This document shows, one piece after another, positions 9,245 through 17,031 of a stretch of 64,000 bases of DNA. The DNA is from CALLCD01 sp039196965 (lineage in GTDB: Bacteria; Pseudomonadota; Alphaproteobacteria; Caulobacterales; Hyphomonadaceae). The DNA lies in assembly GCA_039196965.1 (NCBI GenBank), contig JBCCUK010000012.1, positions 45,716-109,715 of the forward strand. Direction: 5' to 3'. Each line of letters begins with the position of its first letter. Within the stretch, counting starts at the first letter, position 1. The notes under the pieces were generated by a model. That model was given only the letters and a program-made list of their open reading frames with translations, had not been told where the DNA came from and did not search any database. The position numbers and the translations under genes were made by a program.

Positions 9245-9630
9245 CCGCGCAAAGCCTTCTGATTTACGGCTAATTTAGAGTGCGCCGATGCCTATTAATA
9301 GTTTGATAATCTTGTCGCTGAGAAGGCAATGAGAAGCCGGAGCGGGGATATGTGTCACTCTATACCCGCGAAATAGGAGTATAATCCTATGTTTGGTGCA
9401 TTTATCCATAAATCTATCCGACTGGGATCGATACTGCGGTAAAACCAGCACTGTCGAAAGATACCCCGTCGGCCACGGCCTTCAGCCGCGCTTCCCGAAA
9501 AGCGAAATCGCCGGATGAGTCGTTCGGAGAGATTTCGAGCATTCCGACTATTGAGAGGACGATGCCATGCGACGCAAAAGCGACCCCGACGGGTGCCGGA
9601 CCCTCGCGATGAGTGAGGACGAGTTGAGAT
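9245..9630. other. Intergenic region upstream of the GTA cluster
   Basis: About 390 bases between the divergent penicillin-binding protein gene and the terminase. No convincing plus-strand gene is seen, so the GTA small terminase (g1) is not recognisable here. The minus strand of 9414-9542 has a short coding-like stretch (separate entry). The AT-rich part 9280-9420 is the natural place for the GTA promoter, but I cannot point to -35/-10 boxes with confidence. Confidence 0.5.
9414..9542 (-). pseudogene. Possible N-terminal remnant of an epoxyqueuosine reductase-like gene
   Basis: A minus-strand reading of 42 codons from ATG 9542 gives MLEISPND, then REARLKAVADGVSFDSAGFT and AVSIP before TAG. 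The pattern helix, then FDxxGFT, then IP resembles the start of QueG (LKxxAxxLGFDxxGFxxxxxIP). Codon choice looks coding, with G/C-rich third positions. Nothing QueG-like follows the stop, so it would be a broken stub. The likeness is short and from memory; it may be chance. Confidence 0.25.
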
Positions 9631-10944
9631 ATGAAATCAGACGCCTGGCAGGACTGGGAGTTGCGCCCGTGGAAGCCAGGGCAGCTGGACAAGCTGGATC
9701 GCGCGGCGCTGGAACGGTTTTATCGGACCCCATTCCTGTTGAGTGCAAGGCAAGCGCAACGCCCACCCTGTGGGCTGGACTGGCGGACTTGGTTGTTCAT
9801 GGGCGGACGCGGCGCGGGCAAGACCCGGGCAGGCGCTGAGTTTATTCGGTTCGCTATGGTTTATGGCGGATATCAACGTGCAGCACTTGTCGGACCGACA
9901 TTGCATGATGTGCGTGAAGTGATGATTGAAGGGCCGTCGGGCTTGCTCTCTATTTCGACTGGTGAAAGTACGGCACCGGATTATCAACCTTCCCGCCGCC
10001 GCCTGGTCTGGCCAAACGGTGCTGAAGCCTTCGCATTTTCAGCGGAGGAGCCTAACAGTCTGCGCGGGCCGCAGTTTGATATCGCCTGGTGTGATGAAAT
10101 CGCTGCCTGGGCGAAGGGTGAAGACACGTGGAATATGCTGCAGATGGGGCTCCGCCTCGGCGATGATCCGAGAGCTATAGCAACCACGACGCCGCGCCCC
10201 GTGCCGCTGGTAAAAAGGCTCGTGGATGAGGCTGAGGTAGCCATAACCCATTCTACGACGGCGGAGAACGCCGCAAATCTGGCCCCCGGATTTGTGGCGG
10301 CCATGGTAAGGCATTACGGAACATCCACGCTGGGGCAGCAGGAATTAAATGGAGAGCTGATCGAAGATCCCGATGGCGCATTCTGGACAAGAGATGATCT
10401 GGATAAATCACGAATAAATACTGCTCCGGACCTGGACAATATCGTGGTTGCCATTGATCCACCAGCAAGCGTTGGCCCCAAAGCAGACACTTGCGGTATA
10501 GTTGGTGTGGGGATCAAAAAACTTGAAACCGCAGATCTCCATGGATTCGTTATAGCCGATGGCTCAGTGCAGGGATTGTCACCACTGAACTGGGCCGGAC
10601 GAGCTGTCGCGCTTGCAAGGGAGGTTGGAGCGGCAAGCATCATTGCCGAGGCCAATCAGGGCGGTGAAATGTTGCGCCATGCGCTCATGACCGCAGGATG
10701 CGAAATACCCGTGCGCCTTGTGCATGCAAAGGTATCCAAGCGTGCGCGAGCCATGCCCGTGGCGGCTCTTTATGAGGCGGGACGCGTCTTTCATGTCGGC
10801 GTCATGCGCGCACTTGAAGACCAGATGTGCAGTTTTGGAGCCGATGGCTTTACCGGTTCGCCAGACAGGGTGGATGCCCTTGTCTGGGCGGTGTGGGCCC
10901 TGATGCTCGATGGAAAAGACAACCCACGTGTCCGCAGCCTTTAG
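9631..10944 (+). CDS. g2: GTA large terminase (DNA packaging ATPase/nuclease)
   Basis: A 437-residue TerL. Walker A is GGRGAGKT (residues 58-65), Walker B is in FDIAWCDEIAAW, and TTTPRP is the coupling-motif region. The nuclease half has AIDPPAS, EANQGG and PDRVDALVWA with the expected acidic residues. It corresponds to g2 of the Rhodobacter capsulatus GTA, which fills capsids with random host DNA. The gene starts at ATG 9631 after a GAGG-like site. The portal gene follows 32 bases on. GTA rather than prophage is supported by the whole downstream order and the absence of integrase, repressor or replication genes. Confidence 0.92.
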   Translation: MKSDAWQDWELRPWKPGQLDKLDRAALERFYRTPFLLSARQAQRPPCGLDWRTWLFMGGRGAGKTRAGAEFIRFAMVYGGYQRAALVGPTLHDVREVMIEGPSGLLSISTGESTAPDYQPSRRRLVWPNGAEAFAFSAEEPNSLRGPQFDIAWCDEIAAWAKGEDTWNMLQMGLRLGDDPRAIATTTPRPVPLVKRLVDEAEVAITHSTTAENAANLAPGFVAAMVRHYGTSTLGQQELNGELIEDPDGAFWTRDDLDKSRINTAPDLDNIVVAIDPPASVGPKADTCGIVGVGIKKLETADLHGFVIADGSVQGLSPLNWAGRAVALAREVGAASIIAEANQGGEMLRHALMTAGCEIPVRLVHAKVSKRARAMPVAALYEAGRVFHVGVMRALEDQMCSFGADGFTGSPDRVDALVWAVWALMLDGKDNPRVRSL

Positions 10945-10976
10945 GTGCGCGGCCAAGACAATTTGGAGCCTAAGGA

Positions 10977-12110
10977 ATGAAACTGCCCTGGACGCGAGAG
11001 CGCGAGGAGAAATCTGTATCGGGACTCATGGTTGCCCTGTCTCAGCTTGGGTCTGCCCGATGGGGTGGGCGGGACCATATGGCCCTGTCACGTGATGGGT
11101 ATCTGCGAAATGCCGTGGTGAACCGCTGTGTGCGGATGATATCTGAAGCTGCCGCATCCGTACCCCTGCAGATTTCCGATGACAGGCTGCAGGCAGTGTT
11201 GCGGCGTCCAATGCCTGAGGAGGCCGGGAGTTTTCTGTTTGAGAGAATCTATCATCATCTGCAGATCAGCGGCAATGCCTACATAGAGGCTGTGCTCGTG
11301 GAAGGGGAAGTGCTGCCTGTCGGGTTGCAAACACTCCGTCCCGACCGGATGAAGGCCGAACTGGATCCAAAGGGGTGGATCACGGCCTGGTCGTATAAGG
11401 TGGATCGCCGTGAGCGCCGGATACTTAGAACAGAGAGCGGATGGAGTCCGATTCTCCAACTGAAGCTTTTCCATCCGAATGATGACATTTACGGATTGTC
11501 TCCGTTAGCAGCCGCCCGGCAAGCTCTGGACTTGCACAATGCGGGAGCGGACTGGGCGAAGGCCTTGCTGGACAACTCAGCTCGCCCCTCCGGTGCGCTG
11601 ATTTACGGTCAAAACGGGAACAACCTAACAGGAGCGCAGTTCGAACGGCTGAAAACGGAGCTCGAACTTGCCCATACCGGGCCTGACAATGCGGGCCGGC
11701 CCTTACTGCTTGAAGGCGGGCTTGAGTGGAAACCGATGAGCTTGTCGCCATCGGAAATGGACTTCCTGGAAGCGCGCAATACGGCTGCTCGCGAAATAGC
11801 GCTTGCCTTCGGTGTGCCGCCAATGCTGCTTGGCATTAGAGGAGACAATACCTATGCGAATTACCGGGAAGCGAACCTTGCTTTTTGGAGGTTAACGATC
11901 TTGCCACTCGTTCAGTATGCGGCAGGAGCTATTGCGGGTTGGTTGTCCGCGCGCGTCGAAACTGAAGTATCCATAGAAGCTCAGCTCGATCATGTGCCGG
12001 CATTCTCTGCTGAACGGGATCAGCTTTGGTCTCGTCTGGAAGCAGCCACCTTCCTGTCTCGGGCAGAGAAGCGGAGCCTCGCGGGGTTGCCGCCGGAAGA
12101 GACATCATGA
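10977..12110 (+). CDS. g3: GTA portal protein (HK97 family)
   Basis: A 377-residue portal protein. The wing and stem regions include GYLRNAVVNRCVRMISEAAASVPL, LKLFHPNDDIYGLSPLAAARQALDLHN and the conserved FGVPPMLLGIRGDNTYANYREANLAFW. It forms the dodecameric ring at the capsid vertex through which DNA passes, and corresponds to RcGTA g3. Its TGA overlaps the ATG of the next small gene (ATGA). Confidence 0.92.
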   Translation: MKLPWTREREEKSVSGLMVALSQLGSARWGGRDHMALSRDGYLRNAVVNRCVRMISEAAASVPLQISDDRLQAVLRRPMPEEAGSFLFERIYHHLQISGNAYIEAVLVEGEVLPVGLQTLRPDRMKAELDPKGWITAWSYKVDRRERRILRTESGWSPILQLKLFHPNDDIYGLSPLAAARQALDLHNAGADWAKALLDNSARPSGALIYGQNGNNLTGAQFERLKTELELAHTGPDNAGRPLLLEGGLEWKPMSLSPSEMDFLEARNTAAREIALAFGVPPMLLGIRGDNTYANYREANLAFWRLTILPLVQYAAGAIAGWLSARVETEVSIEAQLDHVPAFSAERDQLWSRLEAATFLSRAEKRSLAGLPPEETS

Positions 12111-12331
12111 AGTATGACCGACGTATAAGTCTCGCGGTGATATTCGCGGTCTTCGTGCAGACGGCCGGTGCGCTCGTATGGGCCGGCTCCGCGAGTGAGC
12201 GCCTCGCAATGGTGGAAAACGAAATCGATCAAAGCCGCGATGTGGTGGAGCGCCTTGCGCGCCTTGAAGCAGAACTCGAAGCGGTACGCCATCAACTCGA
12301 CCGCATCGAACGCAAAATCGACGATAATTAG
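12107..12331 (+). CDS. GTA small membrane/coiled-coil protein (g3.5 position)
   Basis: A 74-residue protein with one hydrophobic helix near residues 7-26 and a charged coiled coil after it (VENEIDQSRDVVERLARLEA and further heptads). It sits between portal and protease, where RcGTA-like clusters carry the small g3.5. The ATG overlaps the portal stop, so this is the start despite an in-frame start inside the portal gene at 12026. Function unknown; a membrane anchor for capsid assembly or a holin-like role would be guesswork. Confidence 0.75.
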   Translation: MKYDRRISLAVIFAVFVQTAGALVWAGSASERLAMVENEIDQSRDVVERLARLEAELEAVRHQLDRIERKIDDN

Positions 12332-12342
12332 CGAGTTGAGCC

Positions 12343-12753
12343 ATGATTACAGCGGAGAAGCTGAGACCGAGCCTTATCGAAGGCTACGCCGCGCTGTTTG
12401 GTCTGCAGGACCAATCTGGCGATGTGGTTCGAGCAGGGGCCTTTGGACGCAGTTTGAGAGATGGCGCGCCAAGGCCGATGCTCTTGCAGCACAGTCCGGG
12501 TGCCATTGCGGGTCGATGGGTCCGAATGGTGGAGAATAGTCGCGGCCTTTATGTCCGTGGACTGATAGAAAGTGACACAGCTATCACGCTTTCTGCATCT
12601 GGACTTGATGGACTGTCCATCGGATTTCGCCCAATCATGTGGAACCGGCTGGCTGCTGGTGGACGCGAGCTCATCGATATCGAGCTCGTGGAGATCTCGC
12701 TGGTGAGCGAGCCGATGCAAGGCGCTGCGAGATTCCGTATTCTGAGCAAATAG
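12343..12753 (+). CDS. g4: GTA prohead protease (HK97 family)
   Basis: A 136-residue serine protease of the HK97 prohead type, matching RcGTA g4. The family pattern is visible: EGYAALFGLQDQSGDVVRAG, then LLQHSPGAIAGRW with the catalytic-region His, then LSASGLDGLSIGFRP with the Ser, and DIELVEISLVSEPM. It should cut the delta domain from the capsid protein encoded downstream. It starts 11 bases after the small g3.5-like gene; a 123-base gap with a strong hairpin separates it from the capsid gene. Confidence 0.88.
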   Translation: MITAEKLRPSLIEGYAALFGLQDQSGDVVRAGAFGRSLRDGAPRPMLLQHSPGAIAGRWVRMVENSRGLYVRGLIESDTAITLSASGLDGLSIGFRPIMWNRLAAGGRELIDIELVEISLVSEPMQGAARFRILSK

Positions 12754-12818
12754 TACTGATTTTGTAAGACAGAGTTCCGCCAGCGAAGGTGCGTCCCCTC
12801 GCTTCGCTGATCCGGCGG

Positions 12819-12845
12819 CACGCCTCCCCGCAATGGGGAGGCGTG
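12819..12845 (+). promoter_or_regulatory. Strong hairpin between protease and capsid genes
   Basis: An 11-base perfect stem (CACGCCTCCCC at 12819-12829, GGGGAGGCGTG at 12835-12845) closes a five-base loop GCAAT. No T-run follows, so it is not a classic terminator. Its place 31 bases before the capsid start suggests an mRNA 5' end stabiliser or processing site that raises capsid message over the upstream genes; this is inference. Confidence 0.55.
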
Positions 12846-12876
12846 ATCGGGGAAGGTTCATGGAGATTGAAACATA

Positions 12877-14058
12877 ATGACGAAGGAAACCAAGATGGCC
12901 AAGGGTCGATCCCGGACGGCTGTCGCTGCTGATATCCTGGCAGTGTTTGAAGCCTACAAGCAGACAAATGATGCGCGTATGTCGGAAATAGAAAAGCGCG
13001 GTCGATCCGATCCTCTGCTCGACGATAAACTTGCCAAAATCGATAAGCGGCTGGAAGCCTTAACCCTGAAGTCGGCGCGTGCAGACCTGGCGGGCAAGTC
13101 AGAGCCAACTGACAGTGAGCATACATCATTCTGGCAAAGATATATGAGATCTGGCGATGAAAGCGGGCTTGCCCGCCTGGATGTAAAGTCACTCAGCACA
13201 GGAACTGACGATCAAGGCGGGTATGTTGCGCCACCTGAACTTGACCAGTTGATTGAAAGCCGATTGCTGGCAGCAAGTCCAATGCGTCAGATCGCAAGTA
13301 TAAGGCAGACATCTGCCGGGGTGTTCCGGAAGCCTATTGGTCTTGGTGTGGAAGCCCGTTGGGCGGGAGAGACCGATGCTCGAACTGAAACCCAGACAGA
13401 TGGATTGTCTTTGGTCGAATTTCCAGCTGGCGAGCTCTATGCGCTTCCGGCGGCAACCCAAACCCTTCTTGATGATGCGTTCTCCGATGTGGATGCCTGG
13501 CTTGCTGATGAAGTTGAAGGGGCCTTCGCTGCCCAGGAAAGCGCCGCATTTGTAAATGGTGACGGCGTGAATAAACCACGCGGGTTCCTGTCTTATGTGA
13601 TCGTGGATGATGCGAGCCACGTTTGGGGTCAGATTGGATCAGTGACAGGCGATTTTGCTGGGATCAATCCAGGTGACGGTCTGCTCGATCTTATCTATGC
13701 TCCAAAGTCGCAATTCCGAGCCAATGGCCGCTTTGCCATGAATCGCCGCACGGTTTCTGAAGTCCGTAAGCTGAAGGACGCCGATGGCAGATATCTGTGG
13801 CAACCAAGCCAGGGCAGCGAGGGTGCAACACTCCTCGGATATCCGATTACCGAGCTTGAGGATATGCCGGACATCAGTCCCGGCAATGCTGCGATTGCAT
13901 TTGGTGATTTCCGCCGTGGATACCTGATTGTCGACCGCGTCGGCACACGCGTTCTTCGCGATCCGTACTCTGCAAAGCCATTTGTGCTTTTCTATACGAC
14001 GAAGCGCGTGGGTGGAGGCATCCAGAACTTCGATGCCATTAAAGTTATGACCTTCTAG
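12877..14058 (+). CDS. g5: GTA major capsid protein (HK97 fold)
   Basis: A 393-residue HK97-type capsid protein. An N-terminal charged, coiled-coil delta domain (about residues 1-100) is followed by the mature part, beginning around KSLSTGTDDQGGYVAPPEL. Further family marks are RQTSAGVFRKPIG, WAGETDARTETQ, AQESAAFVNGDG and FGDFRRGYLIVDR, with VLFYTTKRVGGG near the end. It builds the GTA head and corresponds to RcGTA g5. A second ATG at 12895 is possible but the upstream one is kept. Hairpins lie on both sides of the gene. Confidence 0.94.
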   Translation: MTKETKMAKGRSRTAVAADILAVFEAYKQTNDARMSEIEKRGRSDPLLDDKLAKIDKRLEALTLKSARADLAGKSEPTDSEHTSFWQRYMRSGDESGLARLDVKSLSTGTDDQGGYVAPPELDQLIESRLLAASPMRQIASIRQTSAGVFRKPIGLGVEARWAGETDARTETQTDGLSLVEFPAGELYALPAATQTLLDDAFSDVDAWLADEVEGAFAAQESAAFVNGDGVNKPRGFLSYVIVDDASHVWGQIGSVTGDFAGINPGDGLLDLIYAPKSQFRANGRFAMNRRTVSEVRKLKDADGRYLWQPSQGSEGATLLGYPITELEDMPDISPGNAAIAFGDFRRGYLIVDRVGTRVLRDPYSAKPFVLFYTTKRVGGGIQNFDAIKVMTF

Positions 14059-14087
14059 CACTCTAATGGAGGCCTGATCTAATGGTG

Positions 14088-14122
14088 GCCTGACCGGCGC
14101 GCAGTCGTCTTGCCGGTCGGGC
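14088..14122 (+). terminator. Hairpin after the capsid gene (attenuator-like)
   Basis: GCCTGACCGGC (14088-14098) pairs with GCCGGTCGGGC (14112-14122): 11 base pairs with one G-T wobble and a 13-base loop. Only a weak pyrimidine stretch (CCTTTC) follows. It lies 29 bases after the capsid stop and before the connector gene, so it could be a partial terminator or a 3' protective hairpin for the abundant capsid message. Confidence 0.5.
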
Positions 14123-14157
14123 AGCCTTTCACCCGGATCATCCCGTAGGAGAAAATC

Positions 14158-14706
14158 ATGATACGGACGGTAGTCGTACCGCCCGCCGAAGAGCCATTGT
14201 CGCTTTCAGCAGCGAAAACCTATTTAGAGGTTAGTCACGATGCCGAAGACGATTTGATAGCCGCTCTTCTCGCCGGTGGCAGATCACATATTGAAAATTC
14301 ACTTGAATTAGCACTGATTGAACAAGTTGTAGAAGTGCGCACCGCGGCTTCCTCCATTAGCGAGTCCGGTCTTCAACTGAACCCCGGTCCCGTCGTGGAG
14401 ATTGTGTCCGTACATCGGGACATGAGGTCTGGGACCCTTGAGGACATAACTCAACTGTTTGAATTGAGAGTCTCGTCGATTTGCGTTCGATCAGGTGAGA
14501 GCCTGTCGACCTTCGCAGATGATACGGAACTCGTTATTCGCTTTCGAGCAGGCTTCGGAACGTCAGCGGATATCCCGGGTGATTTGCAACTCGCGCTGCG
14601 TGTTCTGCTCGGTCAGTCCTATCGCAATCGTGACGGTGCATTTCAGACAAATGCCATCACCACGCTTTCGGATCTGCTTGCCCCCTATCGGGAGGCGCGT
14701 CTTTGA
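14158..14706 (+). CDS. g6: GTA head-tail connector/adaptor protein
   Basis: A 182-residue protein of the phage gp6-like/phiE125 gp8 connector type. It opens with PPAEEPLSLSAAKTYLEVSHDAEDD and has LIAALLAGGRSHIENS, the helix that packs on the portal. It ends with IPGDLQLALRVLLGQSYRNRDG. It corresponds to RcGTA g6, the adaptor ring below the portal. A GGAG site precedes the ATG. The next gene overlaps its stop and is of g8 type, so no g7 stands between. Confidence 0.85.
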   Translation: MIRTVVVPPAEEPLSLSAAKTYLEVSHDAEDDLIAALLAGGRSHIENSLELALIEQVVEVRTAASSISESGLQLNPGPVVEIVSVHRDMRSGTLEDITQLFELRVSSICVRSGESLSTFADDTELVIRFRAGFGTSADIPGDLQLALRVLLGQSYRNRDGAFQTNAITTLSDLLAPYREARL

Positions 14707-15140
14707 TGGCGGATGGTGCTATTTTGCCGAAAACTGCCGAAGGCGATATCGCTGAAGCTGTTCTAGAAGCCCTGAGAGCTGACCCAGATGTTCGTTCGAT
14801 ATTTGGACACCCTGCGCGCATTTACGATGATGAGACGAAAAGGCCAATTCATCCGTATGCGATGTTGCAGCGGCATGAAACCCGGCCAGCCGATGTGACC
14901 GAATTTTCTGCCACGGAGCATATTATAACCGTGGCGGTTACAAGCCGCTTTGGTGGGCGGCGATACGCGCGCGATGCCTTAGGAGCGTTGAGGGCAGCTG
15001 TGGAGCGCAGCGATTTTTCACCATCAGGACAACGTATCGTATTCGCATACACAACCTATGGTGATGTTTTTCGTACCCAGGACAGGAAGACGTTCCGCGG
15101 TTTGTTGCGGATACGAATTATCAGTGAGGAGGCAGCCTAA
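14706..15140 (+). CDS. g8: GTA tail terminator-like protein (DUF3168)
   Basis: A 144-residue DUF3168 protein with AVLEALRADPDVRSIFGHPARIYDDE near the N-terminus, the conserved ITVAVTSRFGGRRYARDALGALRAAVE in the middle and FRGLLRIRI at the end. It matches RcGTA g8, the ring that ends the tail tube and joins it to the head. I chose ATG 14706 (overlapping the TGA of g6) over a TTG three bases earlier. The stop overlaps the next start as TAATG. Confidence 0.82.
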   Translation: MADGAILPKTAEGDIAEAVLEALRADPDVRSIFGHPARIYDDETKRPIHPYAMLQRHETRPADVTEFSATEHIITVAVTSRFGGRRYARDALGALRAAVERSDFSPSGQRIVFAYTTYGDVFRTQDRKTFRGLLRIRIISEEAA

Positions 15141-15553
15141 TGTCTGGACAAAGAGGGCGCGATTTGCTGCTCAAAATCGATGATGGAACGGGCACATTTG
15201 TGACTGTGGCCGGCATACGAAGCAAAACACTATCGTTCAGCGCCGCGGCGGTGGACGGTACGCATACAGAAAGCCCGGATGCTTGGAGAGAGATTATCGA
15301 AGGCGCAGGTGTCAAATCAGCAAAGATTTCAGGACGAGGTGTTTTCAAGGACGCTTCTTCTGATGCGTTAATACGGCAGACTTTTTTCAGTGGGCTCCTC
15401 GCGACGTGGCAAATCACGGTTCCGGATTTCGGTCATGTCCGTGGGCAATTTGCCATCACCGAACTCTCCTATAGTGGCGATCATAACGGAGAGGCCACCT
15501 TCTCCATAACGCTTGAAAGTGCGGGTGAGTTAGACTTCGAGGTGATACAATGA
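15140..15553 (+). CDS. g9: GTA tail tube protein (TP901-1 major tail family)
   Basis: A 137-residue protein with the family start SGQRGRDLLLKIDDGTGTF, then AGIRSKTLSFSAAAVDGTH and further FSITLESAGELDFE at the end. It is the tail tube subunit, RcGTA g9. It overlaps g8 and g10 by one and four bases, so the tail genes are translationally coupled. Confidence 0.88.
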   Translation: MSGQRGRDLLLKIDDGTGTFVTVAGIRSKTLSFSAAAVDGTHTESPDAWREIIEGAGVKSAKISGRGVFKDASSDALIRQTFFSGLLATWQITVPDFGHVRGQFAITELSYSGDHNGEATFSITLESAGELDFEVIQ

Positions 15554-15849
15554 GCGTCAATGGCGCGCGGGGCGAAGTTGCACTCATGGTGGATGGCAAG
15601 GGGCATAAACTATGTCTCACGCTCGGAGCCCTTGCCGAGATCGAGACGGCTTTTGGGTGCGAATCCTTAAGTGATCTCGATATCCGTATGCGAAACTTGT
15701 CAGCCGCGGACCTTGTCGTTGTTCTGAGGGCTCTTTTGCGTGGTGGCGGTGCCACGGATCTGGCGCAGAGTGTCGCCGATACTAATATACAGCCATCTGC
15801 GGCGGCGAAAGCTGTTGCGGAGGCGTTCCAGATTGGGTTGCTAGGCTGA
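15550..15849 (+). CDS. g10: GTA tail assembly chaperone, gp10 family
   Basis: A 99-residue protein with the GTA-gp10 pattern: GARGEVALMVDGKGHKLCLTLGALAEIETAFG, then LSAADLVVVLRALLRGGG. The RcGTA equivalent is g10 (rcc01692). These small acidic proteins act with the next gene product as tape-measure chaperones. Overlaps g9 by ATGA and touches the following gene at base 15849. Confidence 0.85.
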   Translation: MSVNGARGEVALMVDGKGHKLCLTLGALAEIETAFGCESLSDLDIRMRNLSAADLVVVLRALLRGGGATDLAQSVADTNIQPSAAAKAVAEAFQIGLLG

Positions 15850-16034
15850 TGTTACCATGGAGCGCAATGATGCGGGCAAGCCTTAGTGCCGGCATGTCGA
15901 TACAGAGTTTCTGGGAGATGAGCCTCGTGGAGTGGCGCTGGCTGGCTGCCGGCAGGGGCGACGACGCGCTGGGAGAAGATCAACTCTCTGCCCTGATGCG
16001 TGAATTTCCGGATGCGGGAGGTTTCAATGGATGA
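15849..16034 (+). CDS. GTA phage tail assembly chaperone, short (g10.1 position)
   Basis: A 61-residue protein with a Trp-rich core (QSFWEMSLVEWRWLAAG), typical of the rcc01693 family that follows g10 in RcGTA-like clusters. It starts at ATG 15849, one base into the stop of g10, and its last codons overlap the tape-measure start at 16027. In phages the second chaperone is often made by frameshift; here it is a separate ORF. Confidence 0.75.
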   Translation: MLPWSAMMRASLSAGMSIQSFWEMSLVEWRWLAAGRGDDALGEDQLSALMREFPDAGGFNG

Positions 16035-16407
16035 GTTTGAGCAAAATCTACTCGATGCGGGTGGTGCGCTGACGGCCCTTGTCGATGGCCCTGGCCGTGA
16101 GGCGGCTGATGCCTTGAGCGCAGCCTTTGACGAGGCAGGCAATAGAATTGAGCAAGCATTAGGCAGGGCTGCGCGAAGCGGCGAGCTGGACTTTTCGAGG
16201 ATGGCGGAAGGCGTCCTCCGTGATCTTGCAACGATTGCGGCTGAGGCCCTGTTGGCGCGAACGGGTATCGCAGGTGGGGCCGGGCAGACGGTCAATGTCA
16301 ATCTCGCGCTGGGGGCCGGTGCCGATGCAAACTCCGTCATGAAGAGCCGAGGCACAATCACTACAGCACTTGCCCAGGCCGCCGCCGCGGGGAGGCGCTT
16401 CATATGA
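16027..16407 (+). CDS. g11: GTA tail tape measure protein, short
   Basis: A 126-residue Ala-rich helical protein. The start at ATG 16027 (MDEFEQNLLDAGGALTALVDG) is chosen over ATG 16000, which lies in the previous gene. The C-terminal half has LATIAAEALLARTGIAGGAGQ and AAAGRRFI, as in the RcGTA g11 tape measure. RcGTA g11 is, from memory, about 219 residues, so this one is clearly shorter, which predicts a shorter tail if length scales with the ruler. Confidence 0.72.
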   Translation: MDEFEQNLLDAGGALTALVDGPGREAADALSAAFDEAGNRIEQALGRAARSGELDFSRMAEGVLRDLATIAAEALLARTGIAGGAGQTVNVNLALGAGADANSVMKSRGTITTALAQAAAAGRRFI

Positions 16408-17027
16408 GTCTTGCAAACTTTCATGATGTCACCTTGCCGATGTCGATTGCGTTCGGTGCCCAGGGCGGCCCTGAACGGCGGACGGAAATTGTTGCTCTGG
16501 CCAGCGGCCGTGAAGTGAGGAACGGGCTCTGGTCCGGATCCCGTCGGAGATGGGAGCTCGCCGGCTCGGCAAGTAAATTGGGCGACCTGAATAAACTCAT
16601 AGAGTTCTTCGAGGCGCGGCGTGGACGGCTCCACGGGTTTCGATTTCGCGACATAATAGATGACAGATCCACGGCCCCTGGCGAAATGCCCAGCGCAACC
16701 GATGTCGTCATTGGTGAAGGCGATGGCAGTAAACCAGTCTTTGAGCTGATCAAATATTACGGCGATACAATTAGACGTATCTGGAAGCCAGTTTCGGGGT
16801 CCGTCCGTGTCGCAATTGACGGCGTTGAGACGGCCGAAGGTGTATCCATCAATACGAATAGCGGAGAGGTTCGCTTTGTGAGCGCGCCGTCTATAGGTGC
16901 GGTGATTAGCGCAGGGTTTGTTTTCGATGTTCCAGTTCGCTTCGATTCTGATCGTATAGAGACGAGCCTCGATGGATTCGGAGCCGGACGCGCTGTCCAG
17001 GTTCCAATCATAGAACTGCTGGGCTGA
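16404..17027 (+). CDS. g12: GTA distal tail protein (DUF2460)
   Basis: A 207-residue DUF2460 protein. It has FHDVTLPMSIAFGAQGGPERRTEIV, SGREVRNGLWSGSRRRWELAG and ARRGRLHGFRFRD, all hallmarks of RcGTA g12 homologues. It forms the distal tail ring at the top of the baseplate. ATG overlaps the g11 stop (ATGA). Confidence 0.88.
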   Translation: MSLANFHDVTLPMSIAFGAQGGPERRTEIVALASGREVRNGLWSGSRRRWELAGSASKLGDLNKLIEFFEARRGRLHGFRFRDIIDDRSTAPGEMPSATDVVIGEGDGSKPVFELIKYYGDTIRRIWKPVSGSVRVAIDGVETAEGVSINTNSGEVRFVSAPSIGAVISAGFVFDVPVRFDSDRIETSLDGFGAGRAVQVPIIELLG

Positions 17028-17031
17028 CTTA

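Noticed and set aside
9567..9839. A plus-strand ORF before the terminase as the GTA small terminase
   Set aside because: More than half lies inside the terminase gene in another frame, and its sequence shows no helix-turn-helix or small terminase likeness.
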